A DNA stretch of 38,802 nucleotides from Limnohabitans sp. WS1 (GTDB lineage: Bacteria; Pseudomonadota; Gammaproteobacteria; Burkholderiales; Burkholderiaceae_C), in the NCBI RefSeq assembly GCF_003063265.1, contig NZ_NERU01000027.1, forward strand, positions 1-38,802, given 5' to 3'. A program made the position numbers and the translations under genes. Positions 14,251 through 22,467 of the stretch are shown here, piece by piece. How positions within the stretch are numbered: position 1 is the stretch's first letter; every line of letters starts with the position of its first letter. The notes under the pieces are model-generated. The model made no database searches. It saw nothing but the letters and a program-made list of their open reading frames with translations, and was not told where the DNA came from.

Positions 14251-15423
14251 TTATTTCAGCGGATAGGCCCAGTTGATGACTGGCGGCGTCAGGGGTTGGC
14301 TGAGTTCAGCGCTGCCATTGTTTTGCACCGGCACATTGCGGATGTTTTGCACCGTGGTGTTCAGCCCCGAAATCACACGCCCAAACACCGCATAGCCACC
14401 TGAGCTGTCGTTCAAAAAGGTGTTGTCCACGGTGTTGATGAAAAATTCGCGGGTGGCACTGTTGAGCACATTGGTTCTGGCCATGGCGAGCGTGCCCACG
14501 GTGTTGCTCAGCCCGGTCTTTTGGGTGGTTTCCAGTTCAATCGGGTCGTAGAGGGTGCCTTTTTTGGCGTTGGCAGAGCTGATGGGCACGCCCGTGAAAC
14601 CTCCCCCCTGGATCATGAAGTTGGAGATGACGCGGTGAAACACGGTCTGACTGAAATAACCGTCGTTGACGTATTTGAGAAAGTTGGCGCTGGTGATAGG
14701 CGCTTTGGAAGACTCCAGCGCCACGACCATTTCTCCCAAGCTGGTGGAGATGCAGACGGTGGGCAAGTTGACGGTTTGTGAGGCGGTTACCCCTTCATTG
14801 GAGCAGGCCCCCGTGACGCGGTTGAAGGCCGAACTGACGTTGTTGACGCTGTCTTTGGCCCATGCGAAATAAGGAGTTGGTGTGGCAGGGGTGGCCACAC
14901 TTTGGCTGGCCGATGCGGTGAAACAAGCGTCGCTGGCCAGAGGTGCCGTGGCATTGGTTTTCAAGCAATAGCCTGTGACCCGCAAATCGTCGTTGGCCGA
15001 TACCGTGAGGGTGAGCTGCCCATTGCTGGGGGCCGACACATTGACGGCTGAGATGACCGGGGCAGTCGTGTCGGTATAAAAAGGACCTTCGACCATGAAC
15101 AGGGCGCTGACGTTGTTGGCCGCATCTTTGGCCCAGATGTATTGTTTGTTTTTGGCTGTCGGATCTGCAATGGCTTTGGAGCCGGAAGCCGTGAAGCAAC
15201 TGTTCGAGGCCGCCGGTGCAGAAGACTCTGTTTTGAAGCAATAGGCGGTCACACCGACCGCATCGCTGGCCTCTGCCGTGAGCGTGACTTGGCCATTGAC
15301 AAGGGGGCCGATGCTGACCTTGGAGACAAGGGGGGATGTGGTGTCTGGCGCAGAACTGCCGCCGCCGCATGCAGCCAAGAGCAAGGAAAAGGACGATGCC
15401 AAGAGTGCAGATAAAAATTTCAT
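14251..15423 (-). CDS. Lipoprotein with two repeated modules and a cyclophilin domain
   Basis: A 390-residue exported lipoprotein. Residues 1-19 are a type II signal (LLLAAC; Cys 19), then a GGGSS linker. Residues about 27-117 and 118-207 are two copies of one ~90-residue module: each starts DTT-(S/A)-P, has NGQ-(V/L)-TLT, Y-C-(F/L)-KT, a second Cys in CFTAS and ends WAKD--NNVS. The paired Cys could form a disulfide in each. From about residue 220 a cyclophilin-type prolyl isomerase follows (CISTSLGEMVVALESSKAPI, VFHRVISNFMIQGGGF, TLAMART, YAVFGRVISGL). The modules look Ig-like and may bind envelope partners. The ATG at 15423 is preferred over a GTG 9 bases upstream. Confidence 0.88.
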   Translation of the reverse strand: MKFLSALLASSFSLLLAACGGGSSAPDTTSPLVSKVSIGPLVNGQVTLTAEASDAVGVTAYCFKTESSAPAASNSCFTASGSKAIADPTAKNKQYIWAKDAANNVSALFMVEGPFYTDTTAPVISAVNVSAPSNGQLTLTVSANDDLRVTGYCLKTNATAPLASDACFTASASQSVATPATPTPYFAWAKDSVNNVSSAFNRVTGACSNEGVTASQTVNLPTVCISTSLGEMVVALESSKAPITSANFLKYVNDGYFSQTVFHRVISNFMIQGGGFTGVPISSANAKKGTLYDPIELETTQKTGLSNTVGTLAMARTNVLNSATREFFINTVDNTFLNDSSGGYAVFGRVISGLNTTVQNIRNVPVQNNGSAELSQPLTPPVINWAYPLK

Positions 15424-15540
15424 TTTCAACACTTTAAGTTTAAAAATGTTGAAATTTTAACCCTCGACAATGCTTGCTTGCATGCTCTTTCACCCTGATG
15501 CTGGCCATGACGCCCATCGGGTGGCTAGGCGGTGGCGCTG

Positions 15541-16785
15541 TTAAGCCTTGGTGTCCGGCAGCACCGGTTTGGTGGCCAGCATGAAAGACAGCGAACCCAG
15601 GGCCGCCAGCAGAGCCAGCAAAGAGAAGCCCAGTTCGTAATTGCCGGTCAGGTCGGCCAGCACGCCTGCGATCATGGGACCGGCAATTTGCCCCATGGCA
15701 ATGATGGCGGCCGACAGGCCCAGGATCAGGCCAATCGCATTGCGCCCAAAGTAGTCGGCCCGAATGGCTTGCATGAACGGGCCACGCAGCCCCCAAGCGA
15801 TGCCATGGAACACCCCAAACGCCACCAGCATGGCCATGTGGGAGCCGTAGGTCAGGCACAGCATGCCCGCCCCATGGGCCAGCATGCACAGCGCAGCCAC
15901 TTTCCTTTTTTCGAACCAGTCACCCATGCTGGCCCCCATCAATACCCCGACCAGTTGGCCAAATGTCATGATCAAAATCACCCAACTGGCCGTGGCCACC
16001 GAATAGCCCAAGCCCTCTTTCATGTGGGTGATGGCGTGCACATTGACCGCCGAAACCACCAAAAGCGCCAAACCATGCCCAATGGCCAACATCCAAAAAG
16101 CCCTGGTTCTTAAGGCTTGGGCGACAGTGAATTCAATGGCGGGTGCTGGGGCATGGGTGCCATTGGCCCGCTCGGCGGCGCGTTGGGCAGGGTCAATCCC
16201 GTCGATGTGTTCGCCATGGTCTTCAGGGCGTCTGCGGATGATGCTGGCCATGGGCAAACCCGTCAGCAAGACCAGCACGCCTGACCCCGCCGCTGTGGCC
16301 CGCCAGCCCCACAGTTGCATGGACCACGCCATCAAAGGCACGACCAAGCCGCCCATGGCCAGCCCCAGGCTCATGATGGACAGAGCGCGGGCGCGGAATT
16401 TTTCGAACCACTGCACCAGCGCCACAGACAGCGGAAAGTACCCCCCCAAACTGGCACCTATGGCCATCAGGATGGCACTGAGGTAGAAGGTGGTGACGGT
16501 GTTGACTTGGCTGAGCAACAACAGGCCCGCACTGAACATGACCATGCCCACCCGGATCATTTTTTGCGGCCCAAAGCGGTCCATGACCCAGCCCAGAACC
16601 GGCCCGATGATGGCCGCCTCGACCGACTGCAAGGCCGCTGCGCCCGACAACGTGGTTTTGCTCCAGCCCATTTCGTCGGACAAGACAGCAATATAAAGAC
16701 CCAGCGCTTGTGTGAGAAACGCAGCCAGCAAAAACTGAATACCGCAGGATGCCCCCACCATCCGCCAGCCATAAAAAACCTTCAT
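15541..16785 (-). CDS. MFS transporter
   Basis: A 414-residue major facilitator with about 12 membrane helices and the loop motif GWVMDRFGPQKMIRVG between helices 2 and 3. The overall pattern (FYGWRMVGASCGIQFL start, RRRPEDHGEHIDG central loop) resembles the OFA/monocarboxylate-type MFS subfamily, but the substrate cannot be read from the sequence. The ATG at 16785 has a near-perfect AGGAGG site 4 bases away and is preferred over the start 24 bases upstream. The cyclophilin lipoprotein lies 117 bases downstream in the same direction. Confidence 0.88.
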   Translation of the reverse strand: MKVFYGWRMVGASCGIQFLLAAFLTQALGLYIAVLSDEMGWSKTTLSGAAALQSVEAAIIGPVLGWVMDRFGPQKMIRVGMVMFSAGLLLLSQVNTVTTFYLSAILMAIGASLGGYFPLSVALVQWFEKFRARALSIMSLGLAMGGLVVPLMAWSMQLWGWRATAAGSGVLVLLTGLPMASIIRRRPEDHGEHIDGIDPAQRAAERANGTHAPAPAIEFTVAQALRTRAFWMLAIGHGLALLVVSAVNVHAITHMKEGLGYSVATASWVILIMTFGQLVGVLMGASMGDWFEKRKVAALCMLAHGAGMLCLTYGSHMAMLVAFGVFHGIAWGLRGPFMQAIRADYFGRNAIGLILGLSAAIIAMGQIAGPMIAGVLADLTGNYELGFSLLALLAALGSLSFMLATKPVLPDTKA

Positions 16786-17018
16786 GCCGCCTCCTTTTTG
16801 TCGTCCCAAACCAGACGGCCAGTGGGCGGTGTCGGCGTGGTCTGGGCGAGTGATGTCATGGGAGCGCGGTCAGGCGGAGGGTTCTTTGAGCAGCCTGCAT
16901 CGTGGCATGCTCGGGCCGCGCCATGTGTCTCAAAGCGGACGACATCCAGCCATCATGATTCTGCTGCGCAAGCTCCGCATCAAAAAATCAGAACGTGGCT
17001 GCCAATATGCACCCACAC

Positions 17019-17687
17019 TCAATGCTGATAAATTTCTTTTTTGTGGACCGTACGCCATTCGGGGCTGGCCATGACACCGTTGAAAAAGGCACGTAACCAC
17101 TCGTGATTCAGGGGGTCGTTCGAGATTTGAATGGCGGAATTCAATTTTCCTTGAAGTCTCAATGCCAAATCAGTGATGTTGGTTGAGAAGATGACCGATA
17201 TGTACTTTTCAGATGAGTCAATAAAATTATTCAAATCCAAAATAATGGCAATTTGCTGGGCAACAGGCATGCTGGTTTGGATGATCAATATGTCGGGTAT
17301 TTTTTGAGAAAAAGACAAATAAGTTTCTGCAATGGATTTTTTAATGTTGAATTCCATGATTTCTTGCCATTGCACCCCAATGCTCTTGAGTTCATTGGCC
17401 ATCAAAGTGTCTTCAAGCATAAAACTGATGGACGGAAGGGGCTTGGGTTTTGATGAGGATTCGATGGGTTTTTTGAGTTTTTTTTGATACTTTCGAATCG
17501 ATTCCATGTCAATTCGGCGATGCCCACCTTGGGTTTTCCAGCCAATTAATTCTTGGTTATCTACCAAAAGTTTGACCGAGGTAATCGATAAGCCCAGTAT
17601 TTCAGACGCTTTTCCCGTGCCAATCGTGTAATTTTTAATTTTTTGATTGCCGTTGTTTATCATTTCTTGGTATTTTGTAAATAACAT
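17019..17687 (-). CDS. MerR/excisionase-type HTH protein with receiver-like C-terminus
   Basis: A 222-residue protein whose DNA is clearly more AT-rich than its neighbours. Residues about 18-68 form a MerR/excisionase-like winged HTH (YTIGTGKASEILGLSITSVK, then GWKTQGGHRRIDMESIRKYQ). From about residue 88 the alternation of strands and helices (FMLEDTLMANEL, PDILIIQTSMP, YISVIFSTN, SAIQISNDPL) follows the receiver-domain pattern, but no Asp is found at the phospho-acceptor position (ILIIQTSMP), so it would be a pseudo-receiver. No function can be assigned beyond likely DNA binding. The start could instead be the ATG eight codons downstream. AT-richness suggests transfer or a lineage-specific regulator. 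Confidence 0.7.
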   Translation of the reverse strand: MLFTKYQEMINNGNQKIKNYTIGTGKASEILGLSITSVKLLVDNQELIGWKTQGGHRRIDMESIRKYQKKLKKPIESSSKPKPLPSISFMLEDTLMANELKSIGVQWQEIMEFNIKKSIAETYLSFSQKIPDILIIQTSMPVAQQIAIILDLNNFIDSSEKYISVIFSTNITDLALRLQGKLNSAIQISNDPLNHEWLRAFFNGVMASPEWRTVHKKEIYQH

Positions 17688-17799
17688 TTTAATTGACTTT
17701 AATTTAAAAATTCATGATGGATGAAAAGCAATGGGAAGTGTTTCACCAGACGGCATCGGCAGACATAAGGCAGTGGTGTGTGGCATCTTCATCAAACAC

Positions 17800-18051
17800 T
17801 CAGTACATCCAGGCGATGCTGCCTTTGGAAAGCCAAGTCCACATCAGCGAAGGCAGCAGCACCAAACTGACCACCCACAACAAAGCGAGCCAGGCTTGCT
17901 TGGGGTTGCGGATGTAAGGAACTTTGTTCAGATGCCGACAATGCGGGCACTTGGACAAGCGGTTTTTTCCCAATGCCCAAGGTTGAAATACATTGGCCGT
18001 CTCGCAACCTTTGCAGATGTAAGAGTGACGAGGTTGATTGAGTGATTTCAT
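17800..18051 (-). CDS. Small zinc-ribbon membrane protein
   Basis: An 83-residue protein with two CxxC knuckles (YICKGCETANVF and KCPHCRHLNKVPYI, about residues 13-16 and 35-38) that would bind one zinc, followed by one hydrophobic membrane segment (LALLWVVSLVLLPSLMWTWL). Not recognised as a named family. Paired CxxC motifs followed by a membrane helix occur in many small bacterial proteins of unknown role. It lies between the HTH/pseudo-receiver gene and the two-component pair, on the same strand as the former, with its own AT-rich upstream region. Confidence 0.6.
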   Translation of the reverse strand: MKSLNQPRHSYICKGCETANVFQPWALGKNRLSKCPHCRHLNKVPYIRNPKQAWLALLWVVSLVLLPSLMWTWLSKGSIAWMY

Positions 18052-18561
18052 GAATTTCAGCTTTAATAATGAATATTTTGATTATTAAAAATGATGCTTG
18101 AAATGATTGTTAATAGATAAGATGTTAAAAAATAGTTATATCATTTGTGAAAATTGATTTTCTATTTGGGTACACGTTTTTACGTCCATGACTCCGGTCT
18201 ATTCTTGAAAAAGCCATTTTCAGATGTTCAAATGAAGTTTTGAAGCAGCAAATTCAATTAAATCATTCGAAATTTGCGTTTTCTTTCATTTCCTTGCAGG
18301 CCAAATCCCGAACTTGACGCAGATGATCGCCTCATCAGAAGGCCAGTCAGCCATTGCGCAGGCAAGCGGTGTCAATGGGCCAAGTTGGAGACGATCAAAA
18401 CCAGAAGCCGACGGACATGGACCTTGGCCACGTCCAGACCCTCGGCGTGTGACTTTGGAGTCAGCTTGCAGACGCGATGTGCATTGAATGTGACGATTTT
18501 CAGAGCCACGGATGCCAATTTCTTGCAGAGGCTTGCACCTTGATTCAACTAAGATGAAAAA
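18052..18561. other. 510-bp intergenic region, AT-rich then GC-rich
   Basis: No gene is recognised here. Bases 18052-18290 are strongly AT-rich, unlike the rest of the window. They must hold the promoter of the minus-strand zinc-ribbon gene and perhaps the plus-strand kinase gene. Bases 18291-18540 return to normal GC but no reading frame resembles a protein. It may be a long untranslated leader for the kinase gene or a decayed gene. Confidence 0.5.
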
Positions 18562-20415
18562 ATGTTGAAAACGCCAAAAATGTTTTTTGTGGCCCTTGCC
18601 ATTTGGCTTTGTGCAGGGATGGCCGTGGCGAAGGACCTCGTGGTGGATCGCGCCACTTTTGAAGACACCACGGGCGTGATGGGGCTGTCTCAAGTCCAGG
18701 AGGGCACATTCACACCGGCCTTGAAAGTCATCAACGAGGGCTACAGCCGTTCTGCTGTTTGGGTCCGGCTGAAGGTGGATGTTCCCGCAGGATCGGGCCC
18801 ATTGGCGGTGCGCATACGGCCAACACTGCTGGACAGTGCGACGCTTTACTACCCTGCCGCCGCAGGGAGTGAGCCTGAACTGGCCATCGACGTGAGTGCA
18901 AGGTCAGCGCAAAAAGACACCAGGATTGAACTCCCACCGGGTTTGAACACCGTTTATCTGCGTGCCAAGTCCATTGGTGTTTTGCTGATCAAGACAGAAG
19001 TGCTGACTCACGACGCGGCCATCGAGCAAGACCTTCAAGAGGCCTTGGAGTTGGGCGCTGTTTTGTCCATTTATTCGGTCATGTCCTTGGTGATGCTGGG
19101 GCTGGTATGGATTCGCAGAGACGGTCTGACGGTGTTTATATTCATTCACCTGCTCGTTTGTGTGGTCTTGTATTTTTTTCTGTTCGGGTTTATCGATCAT
19201 TTGATCACGGCGGACTGGTTACACGGGAAAACAGCCACCCGGCTGACCATCATCCTCAATGTATTGAGCTTTCTCCTGTTCATGCAGTCTGCGCAGGGCC
19301 ATTTCGGCTGGATGCGCTTGCAGAAATGGACACGATGTGTTGCGGCGAGTTTTGCGTGTGTGGTCGTTTTGTTTTTTGTGGCCGATCGGCATCTGGTTTT
19401 GAAATGGAATGCCTTGTTTGGATCGATGGTGATCATTGCGCTGATGTGTATTTTTTTAATACTCACATTGGACATTTATAAAAATAAAACGCTTTCAGTG
19501 AGCACCCGTCTGATCACAGGCCTTTTGGTCATTTCCTTCTTTCTGTTTGTTTGCCGATCCATGCTGGAGGTGGTGGGTGTCATCGAAGGTGGTGAGTTCT
19601 TGTTGAGGAGTCCGGACTGGCGGGGGGTATTCATCCCGCTGGCGATTCTTGGGATTCAGTTGCAACGCGACCGTTCACAATCTCAACAACTGCTGCAACA
19701 GCAGATTGAAAAGGCCGTCTCAGAAGCGCAAATGCAAGAGCAAAGCAAGCGCTTGGCCACGCAAGCGCAGTTTTTGGCGATGTTGATGCATGAGGTCAAA
19801 ACGCCGCTTTCCATCATTCAGTTTGCCGTTGCTTCGATGTTGCGCAACAGACCGCCCAGCAGCGCAGACGCACAACGCTTGGACAACATTGCTCGGGCTG
19901 CAGACGACTTGAACTTCATCATTGACCAATGCATGGAAGCCGAAAAAGTTGAACAAAGCGATGTTCCTGCCAAGAAGACACCGGTGTCGCTGAGCAGTTT
20001 GATCTCAGAGATGAAGCAGATCCCAGGGTATGAGCGCGTCACCTTGATCGGTTTTGACCGAATCATGGTTTTGACCGATTTTCAGTACGCCCGAATCATT
20101 CTGAGCAACCTGGTCACCAATGCGCTCAAGTATTCATGGCCTGAGAGTTCGGTGCAATTGACGGTTGAGCCCGTTCATCTGGGCAGCACTTCTGGAATGA
20201 ACTTGAGGGTCTCCAACACCATTGGCAGCGCGGGTCGACCCGATCCACTTCAGGTGTTTACCCGCTACTACCGAGCCGAAGGTGCTAAAAAACAAATGGG
20301 TGCAGGCTTGGGCCTCTGGCTGGCCCATCAACTGGCCACCAAACTGGGTACCGAGTTGCGCTGCACCTGTGATGATGAATGGGTGCATTTTGAATTCACG
20401 TTGGAGCGGTCATGA
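18562..20415 (+). CDS. Sensor histidine kinase, 7TM-DISM type
   Basis: A 617-residue membrane sensor. A signal peptide (about 1-24) leads to an exported sensor domain of about residues 25-155 that looks like 7TMR-DISMED2 (WVRLKVDVPAGSGPLAVRIR, LDSATLYYP, GLNTVYLRAKS). Seven hydrophobic segments span about 160-370 (7TMR-DISM). A coiled linker (residues 370-400) follows. The HisKA phospho-acceptor is H410 in MLMHEVKTPLSIIQF, and the HATPase domain has the N box ILSNLVTNALKYS and the G2 box GAGLGLWLAHQLA. DISM sensors are thought to bind carbohydrates or other small ligands. The stop overlaps the next gene by 4 bases (ATGA). Confidence 0.9.
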   Translation: MLKTPKMFFVALAIWLCAGMAVAKDLVVDRATFEDTTGVMGLSQVQEGTFTPALKVINEGYSRSAVWVRLKVDVPAGSGPLAVRIRPTLLDSATLYYPAAAGSEPELAIDVSARSAQKDTRIELPPGLNTVYLRAKSIGVLLIKTEVLTHDAAIEQDLQEALELGAVLSIYSVMSLVMLGLVWIRRDGLTVFIFIHLLVCVVLYFFLFGFIDHLITADWLHGKTATRLTIILNVLSFLLFMQSAQGHFGWMRLQKWTRCVAASFACVVVLFFVADRHLVLKWNALFGSMVIIALMCIFLILTLDIYKNKTLSVSTRLITGLLVISFFLFVCRSMLEVVGVIEGGEFLLRSPDWRGVFIPLAILGIQLQRDRSQSQQLLQQQIEKAVSEAQMQEQSKRLATQAQFLAMLMHEVKTPLSIIQFAVASMLRNRPPSSADAQRLDNIARAADDLNFIIDQCMEAEKVEQSDVPAKKTPVSLSSLISEMKQIPGYERVTLIGFDRIMVLTDFQYARIILSNLVTNALKYSWPESSVQLTVEPVHLGSTSGMNLRVSNTIGSAGRPDPLQVFTRYYRAEGAKKQMGAGLGLWLAHQLATKLGTELRCTCDDEWVHFEFTLERS

Positions 20416-21128
20416 TGTCATCCACCCAAGCAAAACCGGCTGTACTGCTGGTTGAAGACAATTACCGACTGAGCGAAGAGCTCAAGCTTTACCTGAGTGA
20501 GGAAGGCTTTGATGTGCGGTGTGCAGATTGCGGCGAGGCGATGGATCAGGCGCTCAAAAAACGCACCGCCGATGTTTTGATACTGGACCTGAACTTGCCC
20601 GAAGAAGATGGCATCAGCATTGTCAAGCGCATTCACACCAGTTTGCCTGCGGTGCGCATTTTGATATTGACGGCACGCACCATGAGTTCGGACAAAGTGA
20701 TGGGCTATGAAAGCGGTGCCGACGTTTACATGACCAAGCCGGCCAGACCCGCCGAGCTGGCCGCAGCGCTCAGGAATTTGTATGGCCGAATGGCACCCAC
20801 GCCAGCGCAAGATCGGTGGGTTTTGAACACGAAGATGATGACGCTGCAATTCAACAAATTGCCCCCCATTGCCTTGACGTACATGGAAAACGAGATTTTG
20901 AAGATTTTGGCGCTGAACCAAGGCAGTGTTCACAGCGAAACCATCCAAACTTTGCTGCTCGATGATAGCTTGGACGGCGAGGAAGGCAGCGCCAGATTCA
21001 AGTTCCGCTTGGAGGTCTTGATCAGCCGTTTGCGTGCCAAGCTCAAGCCGCACATTGGTGAAATCAATCCCATCAAGTCTGTGCGCGGCAAGGGTTACCA
21101 AATCAGCTTCGAGCTGCAAATTCAGTGA
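20412..21128 (+). CDS. OmpR/PhoB-type response regulator
   Basis: A 238-residue regulator. The receiver domain spans about residues 8-125 with E15-D16, the phospho-acceptor D59 in VLILDLNLPEEDG, the Thr of LTARTMSS and the Lys of MTKPARPAEL. The C-terminal OmpR-type winged helix is at about 140-235 (RFKFRLEVLISRLRAKLKPH, IKSVRGKGYQISFEL). Its start overlaps the kinase stop by four bases (ATGA), so the two genes are coupled and almost certainly partners. Targets are unknown; the AT-rich space upstream of the kinase gene is a candidate for autoregulation. Confidence 0.93.
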   Translation: MMSSTQAKPAVLLVEDNYRLSEELKLYLSEEGFDVRCADCGEAMDQALKKRTADVLILDLNLPEEDGISIVKRIHTSLPAVRILILTARTMSSDKVMGYESGADVYMTKPARPAELAAALRNLYGRMAPTPAQDRWVLNTKMMTLQFNKLPPIALTYMENEILKILALNQGSVHSETIQTLLLDDSLDGEEGSARFKFRLEVLISRLRAKLKPHIGEINPIKSVRGKGYQISFELQIQ

Positions 21129-21207
21129 ACTGGGCCTGTTTCGGCACATCAGGGTGCGATTTTTAGAAGGAGCCAACCTCTGTGGGCGATGGGCGTGGCA
21201 CACGCCC

Positions 21208-21522
21208 TCAACTTCGCCCCGCAAGCCAGTGCAGCCCATCAAAGCCAAGTCTCAGCAGCGCCCCAACCAAAGTCCCGATGATGCGGATGAACTGCAAGTC
21301 GCGGCCCACGCAGCGCTCCAGTTCATCAACCAGCTGCTGGTCGCCCCAGGCCTTGTAATGCGCGTTCGGATGCATGGCCAAGCGGGTGTTTTCTGAGGCC
21401 AAATCGGCCATCAGCCGCGCCTTCACATCCATCCAGACGGTGCCCAGAAAATCGCGCACTTGGGGCGACTGAAGCAGCCTGTCTTTGATGTCATTGAAAT
21501 CGTTTTGCAAACCTTCGTCGTT
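21208..21522 (-). pseudogene. DUF445 family remnant
   Basis: The reading frame matches two parts of the DUF445 (YjiN-like) membrane-anchored protein: DEGLQNDFNDIKDRLLQSPQ through DVKARLMADLAS, and the family's C-terminal signature VGRDLQFIRIIGTLVGALL. The normal protein is over 400 residues, with an N-terminal membrane part and a long middle; both are missing, and the two surviving pieces are joined by a deletion after about residue 92 of the open frame. The frame upstream of 21522 is proline/serine-rich and unrelated. Not expected to be functional. Confidence 0.7.
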
Positions 21523-21688
21523 GCCCAGCCCTCGGCCAGAGCCAAGAGGATGATGGCGGCGAGGAGAAGGCGCGGGGTGAGGGGGCGTGATGGGGGCTTG
21601 TGATCGTGGCGAGATGGTGGTTGAATTTTGAAGGGTGCATGATGGCGTGCGAAATGAATGCAATATTTATTGGGGGTACAATAATTCA

Positions 21689-21814
21689 GTGCTCATCGTG
21701 GATGCCCGTCTGGTTGTATTGGTTTGGACACCGCGCGGCGAGGTGCGCCGCATCATCAGCATGAGGAAAGCCAATGACCGCGAAAAAACGCTCTACGCCA
21801 GTTACCTGGAATGA
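21689..21814 (+). pseudogene. BrnT toxin remnant (C-terminal part only)
   Basis: Forty-one codons read as the end of a BrnT RNase toxin: VDARLVVLVWTPRGEVRRII followed by SMRKANDREKTLYASYLE and a stop. The first half of BrnT (about 45 residues) is absent; the frame upstream has no BrnT-like sequence and reaches a stop at 21629. The stop overlaps the start of brnA, as in intact brnTA operons. A possible -10 (TACAAT, 21677-21682) lies just before the remnant and could still drive brnA. Confidence 0.7.
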
Positions 21815-22043
21815 CCCAGACGATGCGCCGGAATTGACGGCAGCATTTTTCAAATCTGCCGACCTGTACGAGGGCACCCAACTCAAAACGCGTGGCCGCC
21901 CCAAAGCAGTCACAACCAAGGAAGCGGTCAAGCTGCGCCTGGATGCCGATGTGCTGGCTGCTCTGCGTGCCAGCGGGGAAGGTTGGCAGACACGCATCAA
22001 CGACACCTTGCGGGCAGCGCTGAGTTTGGCGGGGCGGGTTTGA
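21774..22043 (+). CDS. brnA: BrnA family antitoxin (DUF4415)
   Basis: An 89-residue antitoxin of the BrnA family. It has the family opening WNDPDDAPELTAAFF, the GRPKAV turn and the ribbon-helix-helix end KLRLDADVLAALRASGEGWQ TRIN. BrnA normally binds and neutralises the BrnT RNase and represses the operon. Here its toxin partner is reduced to a C-terminal stub, so this is an orphan antitoxin, perhaps able to neutralise BrnT from elsewhere or to act as a DNA-binding protein. An AGGAAAG site precedes the ATG. Confidence 0.85.
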   Translation: MTAKKRSTPVTWNDPDDAPELTAAFFKSADLYEGTQLKTRGRPKAVTTKEAVKLRLDADVLAALRASGEGWQTRINDTLRAALSLAGRV

Positions 22044-22050
22044 TCTGGGA

Positions 22051-22272
22051 TCAGCGCTTCTCTAACAGTCCCACATCAGCATCGCGTACCACCTGCTCCC
22101 CGTGCAGCGCCTCCAGCCGCTTGATGATGAAATGGCCCTTCGCCGTGTCTTGGTAGAAGACCATGAACATCGTGTTGATGGCGGCCCCTGCGACCGCGCC
22201 CAAAACGGGAACCGCTTGGGCGGCCACTTTCTCGGTGATCACGATGCCAAATCGGCTGGCGATGATAGCGTT
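22051..22272 (-). pseudogene. EcsC family remnant (C-terminal part)
   Basis: The frame NAIIASRFGIVITEKVAAQA, then VPVLGAVAGAAINTMFMVFY and GHFIIKRLE, matches the C-terminal third of EcsC family proteins. It is preceded in frame by a TAG stop at 22273-22275 and no EcsC-like sequence is seen further upstream. A full EcsC protein is about 230-280 residues. Stop codon and C-terminus are otherwise intact. Read as a truncated gene. Confidence 0.65.
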
Positions 22273-22455
22273 CTATCCAGCCCACACTTTCCAGCACGCC
22301 ACCACGCGGTGCATGGCCGCTTTTGAGCTCTCGCGCCCATTTCCAGGTGTTCATCAAGCCCAGCGGCCCGTATGGGAGGTGACCACGTATGTGGGGTGCA
22401 AGATAGATAAATGGTTGATGTCGTTTGTTTCGGCCAACACGTCAAGCGAACTTCC

Positions 22456-22461
22456 TACAAT
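22456..22461 (+). promoter_or_regulatory. Candidate -10 element for uvrD
   Basis: TACAAT ends 6 bases before the uvrD ATG at 22468, the same geometry as at serS. No ribosome site is visible before the ATG, and the -35 region is weak, so a leaderless transcript is possible. Confidence 0.35.
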
Positions 22462-22467
22462 CGACAG

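Noticed and set aside
21523..21663. Upstream extension of the DUF445 remnant frame as coding
   Set aside because: Pro/Ser/Arg-rich sequence with no family match; another frame shows a signal-peptide-like stretch, but neither can be supported as a gene.
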